Shown one piece after another: positions 8,405-17,459 of a stretch of DNA of 64,000 nucleotides (positions within the stretch are counted from its first letter, which is position 1; each line of letters opens with the position of its first letter). This DNA is from Halodesulfovibrio aestuarii (GTDB taxonomy: Bacteria; Desulfobacterota; Desulfovibrionia; Desulfovibrionales; Desulfovibrionaceae). The notes below the pieces were generated by a model, which was not told where the DNA came from, ran no database searches, and saw only the letters and a list, made by a program, of their open reading frames with translations. The translations under genes were made by a program, and so were the position numbers. The stretch is taken from assembly GCF_050571805.1 (NCBI RefSeq), contig NZ_CP192219.1; one strand, 5' to 3'.

Positions 8405-10396
8405 TTATTTTTTAGATAGCGGCTTGTTCGGTGTCACGATGTTAAACCAGAACGGGAAGTTGTCGAGCATCCCCAGAAGGTCATGAAGTTTTTTCTCGTC
8501 GCCTCTAACTGTGACTTCTTTGCTTTTTAGTGCATCATCGAGTGTGGTTTCCTGGAGGAATACCTTGTTAAGTAAGGCTCGTGGAATGTCTATAGAGAGG
8601 TCTGCCTTATCAGCAGTGCCGATGCGATTGGAGAGTGCTGAGTTACGAAGTTCCAGAACGTATTTTTCAGACGAATCAGTGAGAGCCAGATTGATTGTAA
8701 TTACCTTGCCAGCGGCTTTTTCCGGATTCAAGCGTATCGCTGTGTAGTCAAGTAACATACTCGTATCTACAGCTTTAATGATATCAGGTGCCGCTGTGTT
8801 TGGAGTAGGCAGTTCCTTTACTCCATTACGTAACTCTTGCGCACCCGTCAGGTAGAAGTTGCGCCAAGGGCCGGATTCAGCTTGATAACCCAGTTGCTCC
8901 AGTGCATCCGCAACCAGCATGCGGGCTTCTTCATTTGAAGGATCAGCAAACACAACATGGTTGCCGACTTCTGCTACCCAGCGATATTCACCTTTTTCGT
9001 AAGCCTTACGTGCTTTGGTAAGTATTTCTTGCGCGCCGCCCATATATTCAACGTATTTTTTAGCAGCTTCAACAGGTGGAAGCACATGCAGGTTAGATGG
9101 GTTACCATCAAACCAGCCAAGATAGAATACGTAGGTTGCTTTTACATTATGATATACGGAACCATAGTACCCGCGCATTGCCCAATGTTGAGCCAATTTT
9201 TCCGGAAAGTGAATTTGTTCTGCGATTTGATCCGGTGTGTAGCCCATGTTGGCAAGACGGAGGGTCTGGTCGTTGATATACCGGTACCCATCCCGAGCCA
9301 TTGCTAAATTTTCAATAACGGCGTCATGTCCCCATACAGGCCAGTGGTGCATGCCGTAGAGAATTTCTGCATCTTTTCCCCATAGTTGAATAGTTTCATT
9401 GAGATACTTTGACCATGCAAGAGGGTTACGAATTTTTGCACCACGCAATGTGTACGTGTTGTGTAATGTATGGGTGCAGTTTTCTGCGGCAGAAATGGCT
9501 TTAAGCTGTTTTACGTACCAATGCATTTCAGCAGGTGCTTCTGAGTCTGGAGCCATAAGAAATTCGAAATCCAGTCCGTCAATACTCATTTTTTGACCGG
9601 TTTCTTTGATAAGGTCTGTAGGGAGAATAAGGGTGATGGTCCCTGTGGATGTTGTAGTGCCGAGACCAGCGCCGACCTGTCCTTGCGGGGATGGAGGGAG
9701 CATGTTTCCATACATGTATGTAGCTCTGCGGCTCATAGCATTACCAGCATATAAGTTTTCAGAAACGGCAGCTTCGGTAAATCCTTCCGGAGCAATAATT
9801 TTCACTTTTCCGTCTCTTACATCTTTTTCGTCAATGATGCCGCGCACCCCGCCATAATGGTCAACGTGACTGTGGGAATAGAATACAGCGACAACCGGCT
9901 TTTTCGGGCGGTGGGCGTAATAGAGATCAAGCGCTGCTTTTGCCGTCTCTGTTGAAATGAGCGGGTCTATAACGATAATGCCTGTGTCGCCTTCAATGAT
10001 TGTCATGTTTGAAAGGTCAGCATTGCGTATCTGGTAGAGCCTGTCACAAACTTTGAATAAGCCACCCTGCATAACCAGCTGCATTTGACGCCATAAGCTA
10101 GGGTTTACAGTCTCTGGGGATTTTTTTTGTTCAAGAACAAATTTGAATAGCTGCATGTTCCAAACGACACGGCCTTTGGCGTCCTTAATAATGCCGTTGT
10201 TTGGTAATGGCGCAACAAGACCTTTAGTGGCATCTTTAAAATCCTGTTCGTTAGCAAAAGGCAGAATTTTTAGCCATTGAGCGTTCGCTGCTTTTGTAAT
10301 GTCACTTGCAGGATTTGGTGAAACATTTGCAAGCGTAGTGTTCGAAAGAAAAGGAATGGCCAGCCAGATAAAAAAGAATAGCCGTATGCCTTTCAT
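8405..10396 (-). CDS. exported alkyl/aryl-sulfatase, metallo-beta-lactamase class
   Basis: The 663-residue product matches the SdsA1/YjcS class of linear alkylsulfatases, which cleave sulfate from alkyl sulfate esters. An N-terminal signal peptide (about residues 1-23) suits a periplasmic enzyme. The catalytic domain has the zinc motif HSHVDH at 175-180, further metal ligands in the PEGFTEAAVSENLYAGN region and CTHTLHNTYTLRGA, then a helical dimerisation domain, then a C-terminal SCP2-like lipid-binding domain from about residue 540. The ATG at 10396 follows AGGAGAG. It stands alone between terminators. The released sulfate could feed sulfate reduction; this is inference. Confidence 0.9.
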   Translation of the reverse strand: MKGIRLFFFIWLAIPFLSNTTLANVSPNPASDITKAANAQWLKILPFANEQDFKDATKGLVAPLPNNGIIKDAKGRVVWNMQLFKFVLEQKKSPETVNPSLWRQMQLVMQGGLFKVCDRLYQIRNADLSNMTIIEGDTGIIVIDPLISTETAKAALDLYYAHRPKKPVVAVFYSHSHVDHYGGVRGIIDEKDVRDGKVKIIAPEGFTEAAVSENLYAGNAMSRRATYMYGNMLPPSPQGQVGAGLGTTTSTGTITLILPTDLIKETGQKMSIDGLDFEFLMAPDSEAPAEMHWYVKQLKAISAAENCTHTLHNTYTLRGAKIRNPLAWSKYLNETIQLWGKDAEILYGMHHWPVWGHDAVIENLAMARDGYRYINDQTLRLANMGYTPDQIAEQIHFPEKLAQHWAMRGYYGSVYHNVKATYVFYLGWFDGNPSNLHVLPPVEAAKKYVEYMGGAQEILTKARKAYEKGEYRWVAEVGNHVVFADPSNEEARMLVADALEQLGYQAESGPWRNFYLTGAQELRNGVKELPTPNTAAPDIIKAVDTSMLLDYTAIRLNPEKAAGKVITINLALTDSSEKYVLELRNSALSNRIGTADKADLSIDIPRALLNKVFLQETTLDDALKSKEVTVRGDEKKLHDLLGMLDNFPFWFNIVTPNKPLSKK

Positions 10397-10519
10397 GTTA
10401 CTCTCCTGATAAACTTTAACGAGGTCACAGCGTGATTGTAACGTCTAGGGTTTATCAGTCAGTGATATTCTCAGGGCTTTTTGCTGGCTGTGTCTTGTAT
10501 CAAGTTGGGAGCTTGATCT

Positions 10520-11182
10520 TTAACGGGATGTTATCTGTAGAAAAAGATCCCAGCAATCTGCTGCAATGAAATCCGGATGTTCAGCTTCAAGCTCTTCCCG
10601 CGTGGCTTCCCCTGTACATACTCCGGCTGTGAGTGTTCCTGCCGCCTTGCCGGTGTGAATGTCCATAATGTGGTCGCCTGTCATTATTGCTTCTTCAGGT
10701 TGGCAGCCGACAAGTGCGAGTGCTCTATGCAGATGATCCGGGTCTGGTTTTACCATCGGTACATCGTCACGGGTGAGTACAATGGGGCAGTACTCATCAA
10801 CATCCGGAAAAACAATATGTACTGCTTCTGTGCAGTTGCGGGTGACAATACAAGGGATGATGTCGCGTTTCAGCAGTTCCGATAGTAACTTGCGCCCCCA
10901 TGTAAATATGTCGCTTCGTGCAGCAGCTTCAAGTTCAACATCTTTTGTGGCACTGATTGCGGCTTTTTCTATTGCCTCTGCAATAGATAGTTTTTCCTGT
11001 GCCGCCTGTTTTTGGGCCATATCAAGCCATTCAAGAAGAGGGAGCCCATTGAGATCCGGAAGGTTGGGGTACACCCCCTTGACCGCAGTATGTGCCCGTT
11101 GCTTCATTTCATTAAAATTAATGGTCGGGATAGCAAGGGTGCCGTCGAAGTCGAAAACAACAGCTTTGAGTGAATGTATCAT
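10520..11182 (-). CDS. HAD-superfamily phosphatase, phosphoglycolate-phosphatase-like
   Basis: A 220-residue HAD hydrolase with all four motifs: DFDGT near residue 11 (nucleophile Asp and acid/base Asp), IVTRN near 110 for motif II, KPDPDH for motif III, and GDHIMDIHTG for the metal-binding motif IV. The helical insertion after motif I makes it a C1-capped enzyme like Gph or PpaX. The start follows GAGGAAAAAC. The substrate cannot be told from sequence; phosphoglycolate or a nucleotide are common in this group. It is a single minus-strand gene with no operon partner. Confidence 0.85.
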   Translation of the reverse strand: MIHSLKAVVFDFDGTLAIPTINFNEMKQRAHTAVKGVYPNLPDLNGLPLLEWLDMAQKQAAQEKLSIAEAIEKAAISATKDVELEAAARSDIFTWGRKLLSELLKRDIIPCIVTRNCTEAVHIVFPDVDEYCPIVLTRDDVPMVKPDPDHLHRALALVGCQPEEAIMTGDHIMDIHTGKAAGTLTAGVCTGEATREELEAEHPDFIAADCWDLFLQITSR

Positions 11183-11484
11183 GTTTTTCCTCGTGTCAGA
11201 GCGAAGGGCTCTCGATGCGGCGTGTAGTTAATCGTAAGCCGGAACAGTTGTATTTTTATAGGGCGCACTCTGGAAGGTCAATACGGCAGTTGCGGCGGTA
11301 TAGGTACTGTTTTGCCAGACGGGGTGTTGGTATACATAAATTAATACGATGACAAACGCTGGCACGTCATATGGTGTTATAATTCGTGTCGGGATAGTAG
11401 GGAAAAGTGAAGCAGGACATACAGGGAATACTAAAAGACGTGGAGAGGTGAGGCGTATATTCTACAGAGAAATGCGTGTCAGGC
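11183..11484. other. intergenic region, no gene seen
   Basis: About 300 bp between the HAD gene start and the tRNA terminator. Short open frames here lack ribosome sites and family features. The HAD promoter must lie here, but no clear hexamers stand out. Confidence 0.4.
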
Positions 11485-11511
11485 AAAAAAAAAGACCCTT
11501 AAAAAAGGGTC
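11485..11511 (-). terminator. tRNA terminator
   Basis: On the minus strand GACCCTT (complement of 11505-11511) pairs with AAGGGTC (complement of 11494-11500), followed by a nine-base T run (11485-11493). It ends the CAU tRNA transcript. Confidence 0.85.
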
Positions 11512-11520
11512 GTAATTTTA

Positions 11521-11597
11521 TGGTAGCGAGGGAGGGAATTGAACCCCCGACACTGCGGATATGAGCCGCATGCTCTAACCAACTGAGCTACCTCGCC
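11521..11597 (-). tRNA. tRNA with CAU anticodon, elongator Met (Ile2 not excluded)
   Basis: A full 77-nt cloverleaf with encoded CCA. The acceptor GGCGAGG pairs with CCTCGCT (G-U at the first pair), the D arm has AGCTCAGTTGGTTAGAGC, the anticodon stem TGCGG/CCGCA encloses CTCATAT, and the T arm has the GGTTCAATTCC loop. The sequence differs clearly from the initiator tRNAs at 52-53 kb. The CAU anticodon could be elongator methionine or lysidine-modified isoleucine; the body looks more like elongator Met. Confidence 0.9.
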
Positions 11598-11781
11598 ATC
11601 AAATCTAAACCATGTGTAAAAACATGATCGCTAAGTGCGAGATGTTTTTTGAATAAAACAGGCGGGAAAGTCAAGCTAAAAAATAAAAAAGTACGGAGAG
11701 CATGAACTGGTTATACGTTCTGGAGGACGCATGCAGACACGGTTCATGGACGTACTACCAAACAATATCCAGAGGGAGATT

Positions 11782-12435
11782 ATGGAGTTTTTTATTGATA
11801 CCGCTAGTATAGAAGAAATTACAATTGCCCAAGAGCAGGGTCTAATTGATGGAGTGACTACTAATCCCACTTTGCTTTCACGTGAGGGCATAGACTGGCG
11901 TGTTCGAGCGCAAGAGATTCTAGAAGTAGTGAAGGGGCCTGTTAGTCTGGAAGTTGTTGCGGAAGACGCTCCGGGCATGATTGCACAGGCGCACGATCTG
12001 AAAAAAATGGGTGATAATGTTGTCGTAAAAATTCCTATGACACCGGAAGGGTTAAAGGCCATTAAAGCGCTTTCTGATGAGGGTATTGATACAAATGTCA
12101 CGCTGGTTTTTTCATCTTTACAGGCGCTGCTTGCTGCGAAATCTGGTGGTGCATATGTCAGCCCGTTTATCGGTCGTCTTGATGCTATCGGCAGTAGTGG
12201 TATGAATTTGGTGGAAGAAATCCGTACCATTTATGATAACTACGGATACTCCACCAAGATTCTTGTCGCGAGTGTCCGTCATCCTGTGCATGTACTTGAT
12301 GCGGCGTTGATCGGTGCGGATGTGGCAACAGTTCCTTTTGCTGTGTTACAGCAGTTTGTACATCATCCGCTTACAGATAAAGGTCTGGCTAGCTTCCTTG
12401 GTGACTGGCATAAGCTGACAGGCGGTAATTGGTAA
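11782..12435 (+). CDS. tal: transaldolase, TalC type
   Basis: A 217-residue member of the small transaldolase/fructose-6-phosphate aldolase family, which moves a dihydroxyacetone unit in the pentose phosphate pathway. The Schiff-base lysine is Lys83 in VVVKIPMTPEG. Two positions separate the subfamilies: fructose-6-phosphate aldolases carry Gln and Tyr, while this protein has Glu57 (SLEVVAED) and Phe129 (VSPFIGRLD), which fits true transaldolase activity. The ATG at 11782 follows GAGGGAG; the frame is open 17 codons upstream, but without family similarity. It is a single gene, convergent with the YibE/F gene. Confidence 0.9.
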   Translation: MEFFIDTASIEEITIAQEQGLIDGVTTNPTLLSREGIDWRVRAQEILEVVKGPVSLEVVAEDAPGMIAQAHDLKKMGDNVVVKIPMTPEGLKAIKALSDEGIDTNVTLVFSSLQALLAAKSGGAYVSPFIGRLDAIGSSGMNLVEEIRTIYDNYGYSTKILVASVRHPVHVLDAALIGADVATVPFAVLQQFVHHPLTDKGLASFLGDWHKLTGGNW

Positions 12436-12524
12436 CCGGATAAAGAGGCTGACGGAGCGGGCTAATGTTCTGACTGGTTGGTCTGGTTTCAGGTAGAGAT
12501 GTAGTGTCGCCATACTGCGCCGCG

Positions 12525-13694
12525 CTACGGATTTTGTAATACAGTGCTCAGTTGCTTTTGCGGTTGAGCACTTTTTCTTTTTTGTGTGAAAAGAATTGCC
12601 CCGATACTTGCAGTAAACGGTGCGACAAGAACAAGCCCAAAACTTCCAACGAGGGTTTTGACTACTTCCGCTGCAACGTAAAGCATGTTGAACATATTGA
12701 TGACGGGAATCCCCTGCGCCATAAATGCCATGAGTAAGGTCACATAGCCGCCTGAATAGGCAAGGAGCAGTGTGGTTGTCATAGTTCCTACAACTGCGCG
12801 TCCAACTCTGAGGCCGGAAAGTAGTGCTTCCCTTCTGCTGATTGAAGGATGGGTATCCACTACCTCTTGCAAGCTTGCAGCTACATCCATTGCTAAATCC
12901 ATGACAGCGCCGGACGCTGCAACAAAGATGGCAGCCACATATATTTGTGTAATATTAAGATGCGCGTAGCCTGCATAGAGCAATGTTTCTGCAAAAGGCA
13001 TTATCGCGCCATGCAGTTTGAAGGCGGAGGTTGCCCATATTGCCAGAATACAGCTGCTTGTTACTCCGAGCATTGCTCCCAGAAATGCCACTGTTCCCAT
13101 GCGGCTAAGTCCTGCTACAAGAAAAATGATTGTCCCTGTAAGGATTGCTACAATGGCCAGCGCAAGCCAAATAGGATCAATGCCGAGCAGCAAGGACGGA
13201 ATGAAAATTTTCCATAGGACAAGTCCGGTGAAAATAAAACTGAGTAGAGCCTTTGCGCCGGTTTTTCCACCAAAAAGAATTAATAGTAGTGCAAAAAGGC
13301 AAAGCAATCCTAACTCAAGACCGATCCGGTAATGATCCTGAGGGACGATGGTGTCTATTTTTCCTTCGGGGGTATGAGTGACAACAAGTAGCGCGGTGTC
13401 CCCCACGGAAAATGCTTTGTCTATGTCCAACCGCCCCATGAGTGGGTTCGTTACAGTGAATATTTCGCCTTTATGTGCACCTTCAAGCATCTTCACATCA
13501 AGAATCTGGACCCCCACCGTGACCAGTGAGTGTCGTTGAAGCTGACTGTTGTCTACAGAAAGAACAGCTCCCTTATATTGATCCGCAGTGTCGTCGATTC
13601 TGTCATCAAACGGCGTCGGGATATTCCATAGAACTATAGAAAGGAGCAGGAAAACGCCAATAAGGATGGTGTCACGTGTTGTTGTCTTTGTCAT
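12525..13694 (-). CDS. YibE/F family membrane protein
   Basis: A 389-residue multi-pass membrane protein of the YibE/F family (DUF1461-unrelated, Pfam YibE_F). One N-terminal membrane segment is followed by an extracytoplasmic beta-type domain (about residues 30-125, with VTNPLMGRLDIDKAFSVGD) and then about seven helices; GAVMDLAMDVAASLQEV and the nearby THPSISRREALLSGLRVGR are the family signature. The start at 13694 follows AAGGTGAA. The function of the family is not established. It lies 78 bp downstream of the alkaline phosphatase in the same direction, with a hairpin between. Its last codons contain a GTGCTCA/TGAGCAC inverted repeat. Confidence 0.85.
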   Translation of the reverse strand: MTKTTTRDTILIGVFLLLSIVLWNIPTPFDDRIDDTADQYKGAVLSVDNSQLQRHSLVTVGVQILDVKMLEGAHKGEIFTVTNPLMGRLDIDKAFSVGDTALLVVTHTPEGKIDTIVPQDHYRIGLELGLLCLFALLLILFGGKTGAKALLSFIFTGLVLWKIFIPSLLLGIDPIWLALAIVAILTGTIIFLVAGLSRMGTVAFLGAMLGVTSSCILAIWATSAFKLHGAIMPFAETLLYAGYAHLNITQIYVAAIFVAASGAVMDLAMDVAASLQEVVDTHPSISRREALLSGLRVGRAVVGTMTTTLLLAYSGGYVTLLMAFMAQGIPVINMFNMLYVAAEVVKTLVGSFGLVLVAPFTASIGAILFTQKRKSAQPQKQLSTVLQNP

Positions 13695-13721
13695 AAGATT
13701 CACCTTGCTATGGGGAGAAAG

Positions 13722-13754
13722 GAAATGGCGGCACAGGGGGTGCACCGCCATTTC
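13722..13754 (-). terminator. hairpin after the alkaline phosphatase gene
   Basis: GAAATGGCGG (13722-13731) and CCGCCATTTC (13745-13754) form a 10-bp stem. The minus-strand tail is CTTTCTCCCC, so the U-run is weak and readthrough into the YibE/F gene is possible. Confidence 0.55.
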
Positions 13755-13772
13755 TGGAGTCATGGACTGATG

Positions 13773-15257
13773 TTACTTAGAGGCTACGCTTACTTCTGGA
13801 GCAATTCCCATGACAGCCATAATCTTTTTGGCGATTTCAGACTGGTGATAGTTGTTTCTAAAACTTTCTGCACCAACACCAATTGCGCTGGTTACAACCG
13901 GAGTGCCTGTGTGTTTAAAAGATGTCCATGCAAGACCGGCTTTGTTGTTTATAGTGTGGGTTACGGCTACAACAAGCGGGTCATAGCTCCCGTACAGGAT
14001 GGCTGCCTGTGGTGAATTATTTTGGATAAGGTGGCCTGCCATGGATTGGACAAAGGCTTCTTGAAGGTTTGCAACCTCGAATGGCTTAAGCACCATAGCG
14101 TCTTTTTTAGGGTCGCCTTTGAATTTAAGACCGAAGTATTTTGTGATCTGAGGTTTAAGGTCTTCAAATGTGTTCTTACCGTGTGCAGAATTTTTAAACG
14201 GCTCCATGACTTCCTGAGTGAATTTTTCAAAGGAAACATTCTGCGCTGCAAGGACATCAAAATGGCTTTCGTATTTTGTTCCTGCAAAACCAAGAGTCAT
14301 ACCGCCTGTTTCATGGTCACCTGTAACAACGATCAGGGTATCGTTCGGGTGCTTTTTGTAAAAATCCACAGCTTCTTTTACTGCGTTGTTAAAGGCTACG
14401 GTGTCCATTATTGCGGCTTTTGCATCGTTCGCATGGCAAGCCCAGTCTATTTTACCGCCTTCAACCATCATGAAAAATCCCTTTGGATTGTCGAGCAGTG
14501 AGATGCCTTTAGCCGTGAATTCTGCAAGAGAAATATCCTGTGCACGTCGGTCAATTTCGTACGGAGTTGCACCGGCATCCTGTAACCATTCGTTGTATGT
14601 CAGTACCTTGCCGCTCTTTGGGGATAATTTATCAAAGCCATTACGGGTTGAAACAATTTTGTACCCGGCTTTTTGAATAGCGTTGAATGCGTTGCCGCGA
14701 GCTTCGATACCCTTACGGGTGCCCTTAGGATCTTTCAGACCGCCCCCTGCAAAGTAATCAAAATTGGAAGCTGCAAGGGCGTGATCGATATAATGGTACT
14801 GGGAGCGTTTCGGGACATGAGCATAGAATGCAGCAGGTGTTGCATGGTCAATGGAAACACTGGATACAATTCCCACTTTCTGACCTTTGTCATGCGCCAT
14901 TTCTGCAATGGTTTTTACGTCTTTTCCTTGAGGGGACATGCCGATCATACCAATGTTTGTGATTTGACCGGAACTCATTGCAGTTGCGGCGGCAGCTGAT
15001 CCTACAATAAATCTGTTATTCGCCTGTGTTGTTGTGATGCCCTGAACAGGGAAGTTGTCAAAGGTCAGTTTTTCGCCGGTAATTGCTTCTGTAGACATTT
15101 TTTGCGCAATGCCCATGCCATCACCGATGAAGAGAAACACGTATTTAGCTGGTTTTCCAGAGTAGTATTCTCCGGCATGAGTTGTACAGACTGAGCTTGT
15201 CAGCACAATAAGTGCACAAGTAATTGCTGCAATAGAACGTAGGGTTAAGAAACGCAT
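13773..15257 (-). CDS. exported alkaline phosphatase with a Gly-Ser active site
   Basis: A 494-residue PhoA-superfamily phosphomonoesterase with a signal peptide (about residues 1-28), so periplasmic. The first metal site is in FLFIGDGMG (Asp46), and later ligands are in MVEGGKIDWACHAND and VVTGDHETGG. The nucleophile is Ser87 in VGSAAAATAMSSG. Canonical enzymes have Asp-Ser-Ala here (Asp101-Ser102 in E. coli), while this protein has Gly86; the codon GGA reads clearly. The start follows AAGGAG. A 15-codon-longer leader has no ribosome site. No Pho box was recognised upstream, so phosphate control is unproven. Confidence 0.9.
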   Translation of the reverse strand: MRFLTLRSIAAITCALIVLTSSVCTTHAGEYYSGKPAKYVFLFIGDGMGIAQKMSTEAITGEKLTFDNFPVQGITTTQANNRFIVGSAAAATAMSSGQITNIGMIGMSPQGKDVKTIAEMAHDKGQKVGIVSSVSIDHATPAAFYAHVPKRSQYHYIDHALAASNFDYFAGGGLKDPKGTRKGIEARGNAFNAIQKAGYKIVSTRNGFDKLSPKSGKVLTYNEWLQDAGATPYEIDRRAQDISLAEFTAKGISLLDNPKGFFMMVEGGKIDWACHANDAKAAIMDTVAFNNAVKEAVDFYKKHPNDTLIVVTGDHETGGMTLGFAGTKYESHFDVLAAQNVSFEKFTQEVMEPFKNSAHGKNTFEDLKPQITKYFGLKFKGDPKKDAMVLKPFEVANLQEAFVQSMAGHLIQNNSPQAAILYGSYDPLVVAVTHTINNKAGLAWTSFKHTGTPVVTSAIGVGAESFRNNYHQSEIAKKIMAVMGIAPEVSVASK

Positions 15258-15371
15258 CACGAACTCCTTGAGCTTGATTCTCGGGCAACGGTGTAAAATG
15301 CATGTTGCCTGATAAAAGCTGTTCGACGCTATTGAGTCACATACATATGGTTTTGCATGCTTTTGGCGCAC

Positions 15372-15407
15372 AAAGCGCAACCTCTAAAAAGTATTGCGCT
15401 TTTTTTG
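15372..15407. terminator. hairpin upstream of the alkaline phosphatase gene
   Basis: AAAGCGCAA (15372-15380) pairs with TTGCGCTTT (15394-15402), followed by a T run on the plus strand. No plus-strand gene ends here, so it may be a barrier or a leader structure rather than a terminator in use. Confidence 0.4.
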
Positions 15408-15499
15408 CAATCTGCATGTTACTTGGTGATGGCGTTGAAAAAACTTTTTAGTGAAGAATGTTAAGGTGTTGTGACGTGAGTAGGTTTTGCTGAATCAAA

Positions 15500-15527
15500 A
15501 AAAGAGAAGCGGTCAGGCTTCTCTTTT
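15500..15527. terminator. terminator after the amino-acid ABC ATPase
   Basis: AAAAGAGAAGC (15500-15510) pairs perfectly with GCTTCTCTTTT (15517-15527) around a six-base loop; T runs occur on both sides. Confidence 0.88.
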
Positions 15528-15550
15528 GAGTTGGATATGTATGCGGGCTG

Positions 15551-16324
15551 TTAGTGATTCAGGATTTGCTCAAGGAACCTTTTGCAGCGTTCTTCACGCG
15601 GTTGGGTGAAGAATTCTTTTGCCGGTGCATACTCAACAATCTGCCCTTGATCCATGAATACCATGGTGTCAGCTACTTCGCGGGCAAAACCCATTTCGTG
15701 GGTAACGCAGATCATGGTCATGCCTTGGTCTGCAAGTTCGCGCAGTACGTCGAGAACTTCTTTGATCATTTCAGGATCAAGTGCGGATGTCGGTTCGTCA
15801 AAAAGCATGATTTTCGGTTGCATGGCAAGCGCGCGAGCGATTGCAACGCGTTGTTGCTGTCCACCGGAAAGCTGCCCGGGGAATTTGAGTGCCTGTTCGC
15901 CGATACCTACGCGCTCAAGGAATGTGTATGCTATTTCTTCTGCTTGCTTACGAGGGATCTTGCGTACCCATATCGGGCCGATAGTGACGTTGTCGAGAAT
16001 AGACAGGTGCGGGAACAGGTTGAACTGTTGGAAAACCATACCCACTTCACGGCGAATCAGTTCAATATTTTTTGTATCGTTTGTCAGGGTAGTTCCATCA
16101 ATAATGATATTGCCTTCCTGATGTTCCTCAAGACGGTTTAATGTTCTGATGAGGGTGGATTTTCCCGAACCGGAAGGCCCGCAAATAACTACTTTTTCCT
16201 GTTGACGAACTTGGAGGTTGATATCTTTTAATACATGGAACAGACCGTACCATTTGTTTACGCCGTCCATCTCAATAATGACTGGGGTATTGGCAAGATT
16301 GGGTGCTGTATATATCTGACTCAT
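15551..16324 (-). CDS. aapP: polar amino acid ABC transporter ATP-binding protein
   Basis: A 257-residue ATPase of the GlnQ/AapP type that would energise amino-acid import. The Walker A GPSGSGKST (about residues 49-57), Q loop VFQQFNLFPH, signature LSGGQQQR, Walker B IMLFDEPTSALD and H loop VTHEMGFA are all intact. The start follows AAGGA. In the general L-amino-acid system the order is binding protein, two permeases, ATPase; here the ATPase lies only 127 bp after the binding-protein gene with no permease between. It must work with permeases encoded elsewhere or be an orphan left by deletion. The Aap assignment rests on its neighbour. Confidence 0.9.
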   Translation of the reverse strand: MSQIYTAPNLANTPVIIEMDGVNKWYGLFHVLKDINLQVRQQEKVVICGPSGSGKSTLIRTLNRLEEHQEGNIIIDGTTLTNDTKNIELIRREVGMVFQQFNLFPHLSILDNVTIGPIWVRKIPRKQAEEIAYTFLERVGIGEQALKFPGQLSGGQQQRVAIARALAMQPKIMLFDEPTSALDPEMIKEVLDVLRELADQGMTMICVTHEMGFAREVADTMVFMDQGQIVEYAPAKEFFTQPREERCKRFLEQILNH

Positions 16325-16451
16325 AATTATTCCTTGCTAATCAACTTGGGCGCATATTCTTTTCGAGGAGTAGACTGTTCGGGACAGTGATTAGAAAAGA
16401 GACCAGTCTTAGAGCGTTACAACTACGCATGCTTCTTTCAATGTATATTTC

Positions 16452-17459
16452 CTAGCGGAAAGGTGGCGCGTAAATGAGACCGCCATTGTTCCACTGGTTG
16501 TTGTAGCCGCGTTCGAGACGAAGCGGAGTGTTCTTGCCAAGGTTACGATCAAAGATGTTGCCGTAATTTCCGACCATTTTGATGACGCGGATTGGTGCGT
16601 TGTTATCAAGACCAAGGTTTTTCCAGAGGGTACCGGTAACGCCCAGCATTCGCTGAACTTCAGGATCTTTGGTTTCTGTTGCTACCTTATCTATGTTTTC
16701 AGCTGTGATGCCCTTTTCTTCAGCAGCCATGGTAAGCCAGATTGTCCAGCGCACAATGTCTGCCCACTGGTTGTCACCTTGGCGTACGACAGGCGCAAGT
16801 GGTTCTTTGGATAGAAGCTCTGGAAGAATGATGTGATCTTCTGGTTTTTTCATAAGAGAACGTTGCGCTGCAAGGCTGGAAACGTCGGTGGTATGTACGT
16901 CACAGCGACCAGCCTCGTATGCAGTACGCACGGCTGGCTGTTTGTCGAAAGCAACTGGAGTAAATTCCATATTGTGCTTACGGAAGTAGTCAGCAACATT
17001 GAGTTCAAAGATAGAACCGGTCTGAAGACAGACAGTTGCACCGTCGAGTTCGCTTGCTTTGGTTATGCCGAGCTTTTTACGAACCATAAATCCCTGACCG
17101 TTGTACAGCGTTACAACAGTAAAATCGAGACCGAGGTTAGTGTCTCGGCTCATGGTCTGGGTCATGGTGCGGGAGAGCAAGTCAATTTCACCGGACTGCA
17201 AAGCGGGAAGGCTTTCTTTGGAAGTAAGTGGTGTGTATTTTACCTCAACGTTAATAGCCGCACCGACAGCGCGGCAGAAATCAACATCAAAGCCAATACG
17301 GTTGCCAGAGTTGTCCACTGTCGAGAAGCCCGGAGCAGCAATGTGCGTGCCGCACTTAAGATAGCCACGCGTTACTACGTCTTCAAGAGTAGACGCAAAA
17401 GCGCATGAGGCAGAAAGAACAAAAGCAAGAGCGAACATAAGAGTGCGTGCTGTGCGCAT
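16452..17459 (-). CDS. aapJ: amino-acid ABC transporter substrate-binding protein, AapJ type
   Basis: A 335-residue periplasmic binding protein of the general L-amino-acid type (about 340 residues usual). A signal peptide covers about residues 1-22 (ALAFVLSASCAFA). VTRGYLKCGTHIAAPGFS, IGFDVDFCRAVGAAI and the closing YNNQWNNGGLIYAPPFR are characteristic of AapJ rather than the shorter GlnH group. The ATG at 17459 follows GGAAGG at seven bases; an upstream start is less likely. Permease genes normally follow, but here only 127 bp separates it from the ATPase. It probably starts a two-gene transcript. Confidence 0.92.
   Translation of the reverse strand: MRTARTLMFALAFVLSASCAFASTLEDVVTRGYLKCGTHIAAPGFSTVDNSGNRIGFDVDFCRAVGAAINVEVKYTPLTSKESLPALQSGEIDLLSRTMTQTMSRDTNLGLDFTVVTLYNGQGFMVRKKLGITKASELDGATVCLQTGSIFELNVADYFRKHNMEFTPVAFDKQPAVRTAYEAGRCDVHTTDVSSLAAQRSLMKKPEDHIILPELLSKEPLAPVVRQGDNQWADIVRWTIWLTMAAEEKGITAENIDKVATETKDPEVQRMLGVTGTLWKNLGLDNNAPIRVIKMVGNYGNIFDRNLGKNTPLRLERGYNNQWNNGGLIYAPPFR

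Noticed and set aside
11731..11781. Longer N-terminus of the transaldolase gene
   Set aside because: The extension is unlike any family member and the GAGGGAG site points to the ATG at 11782.
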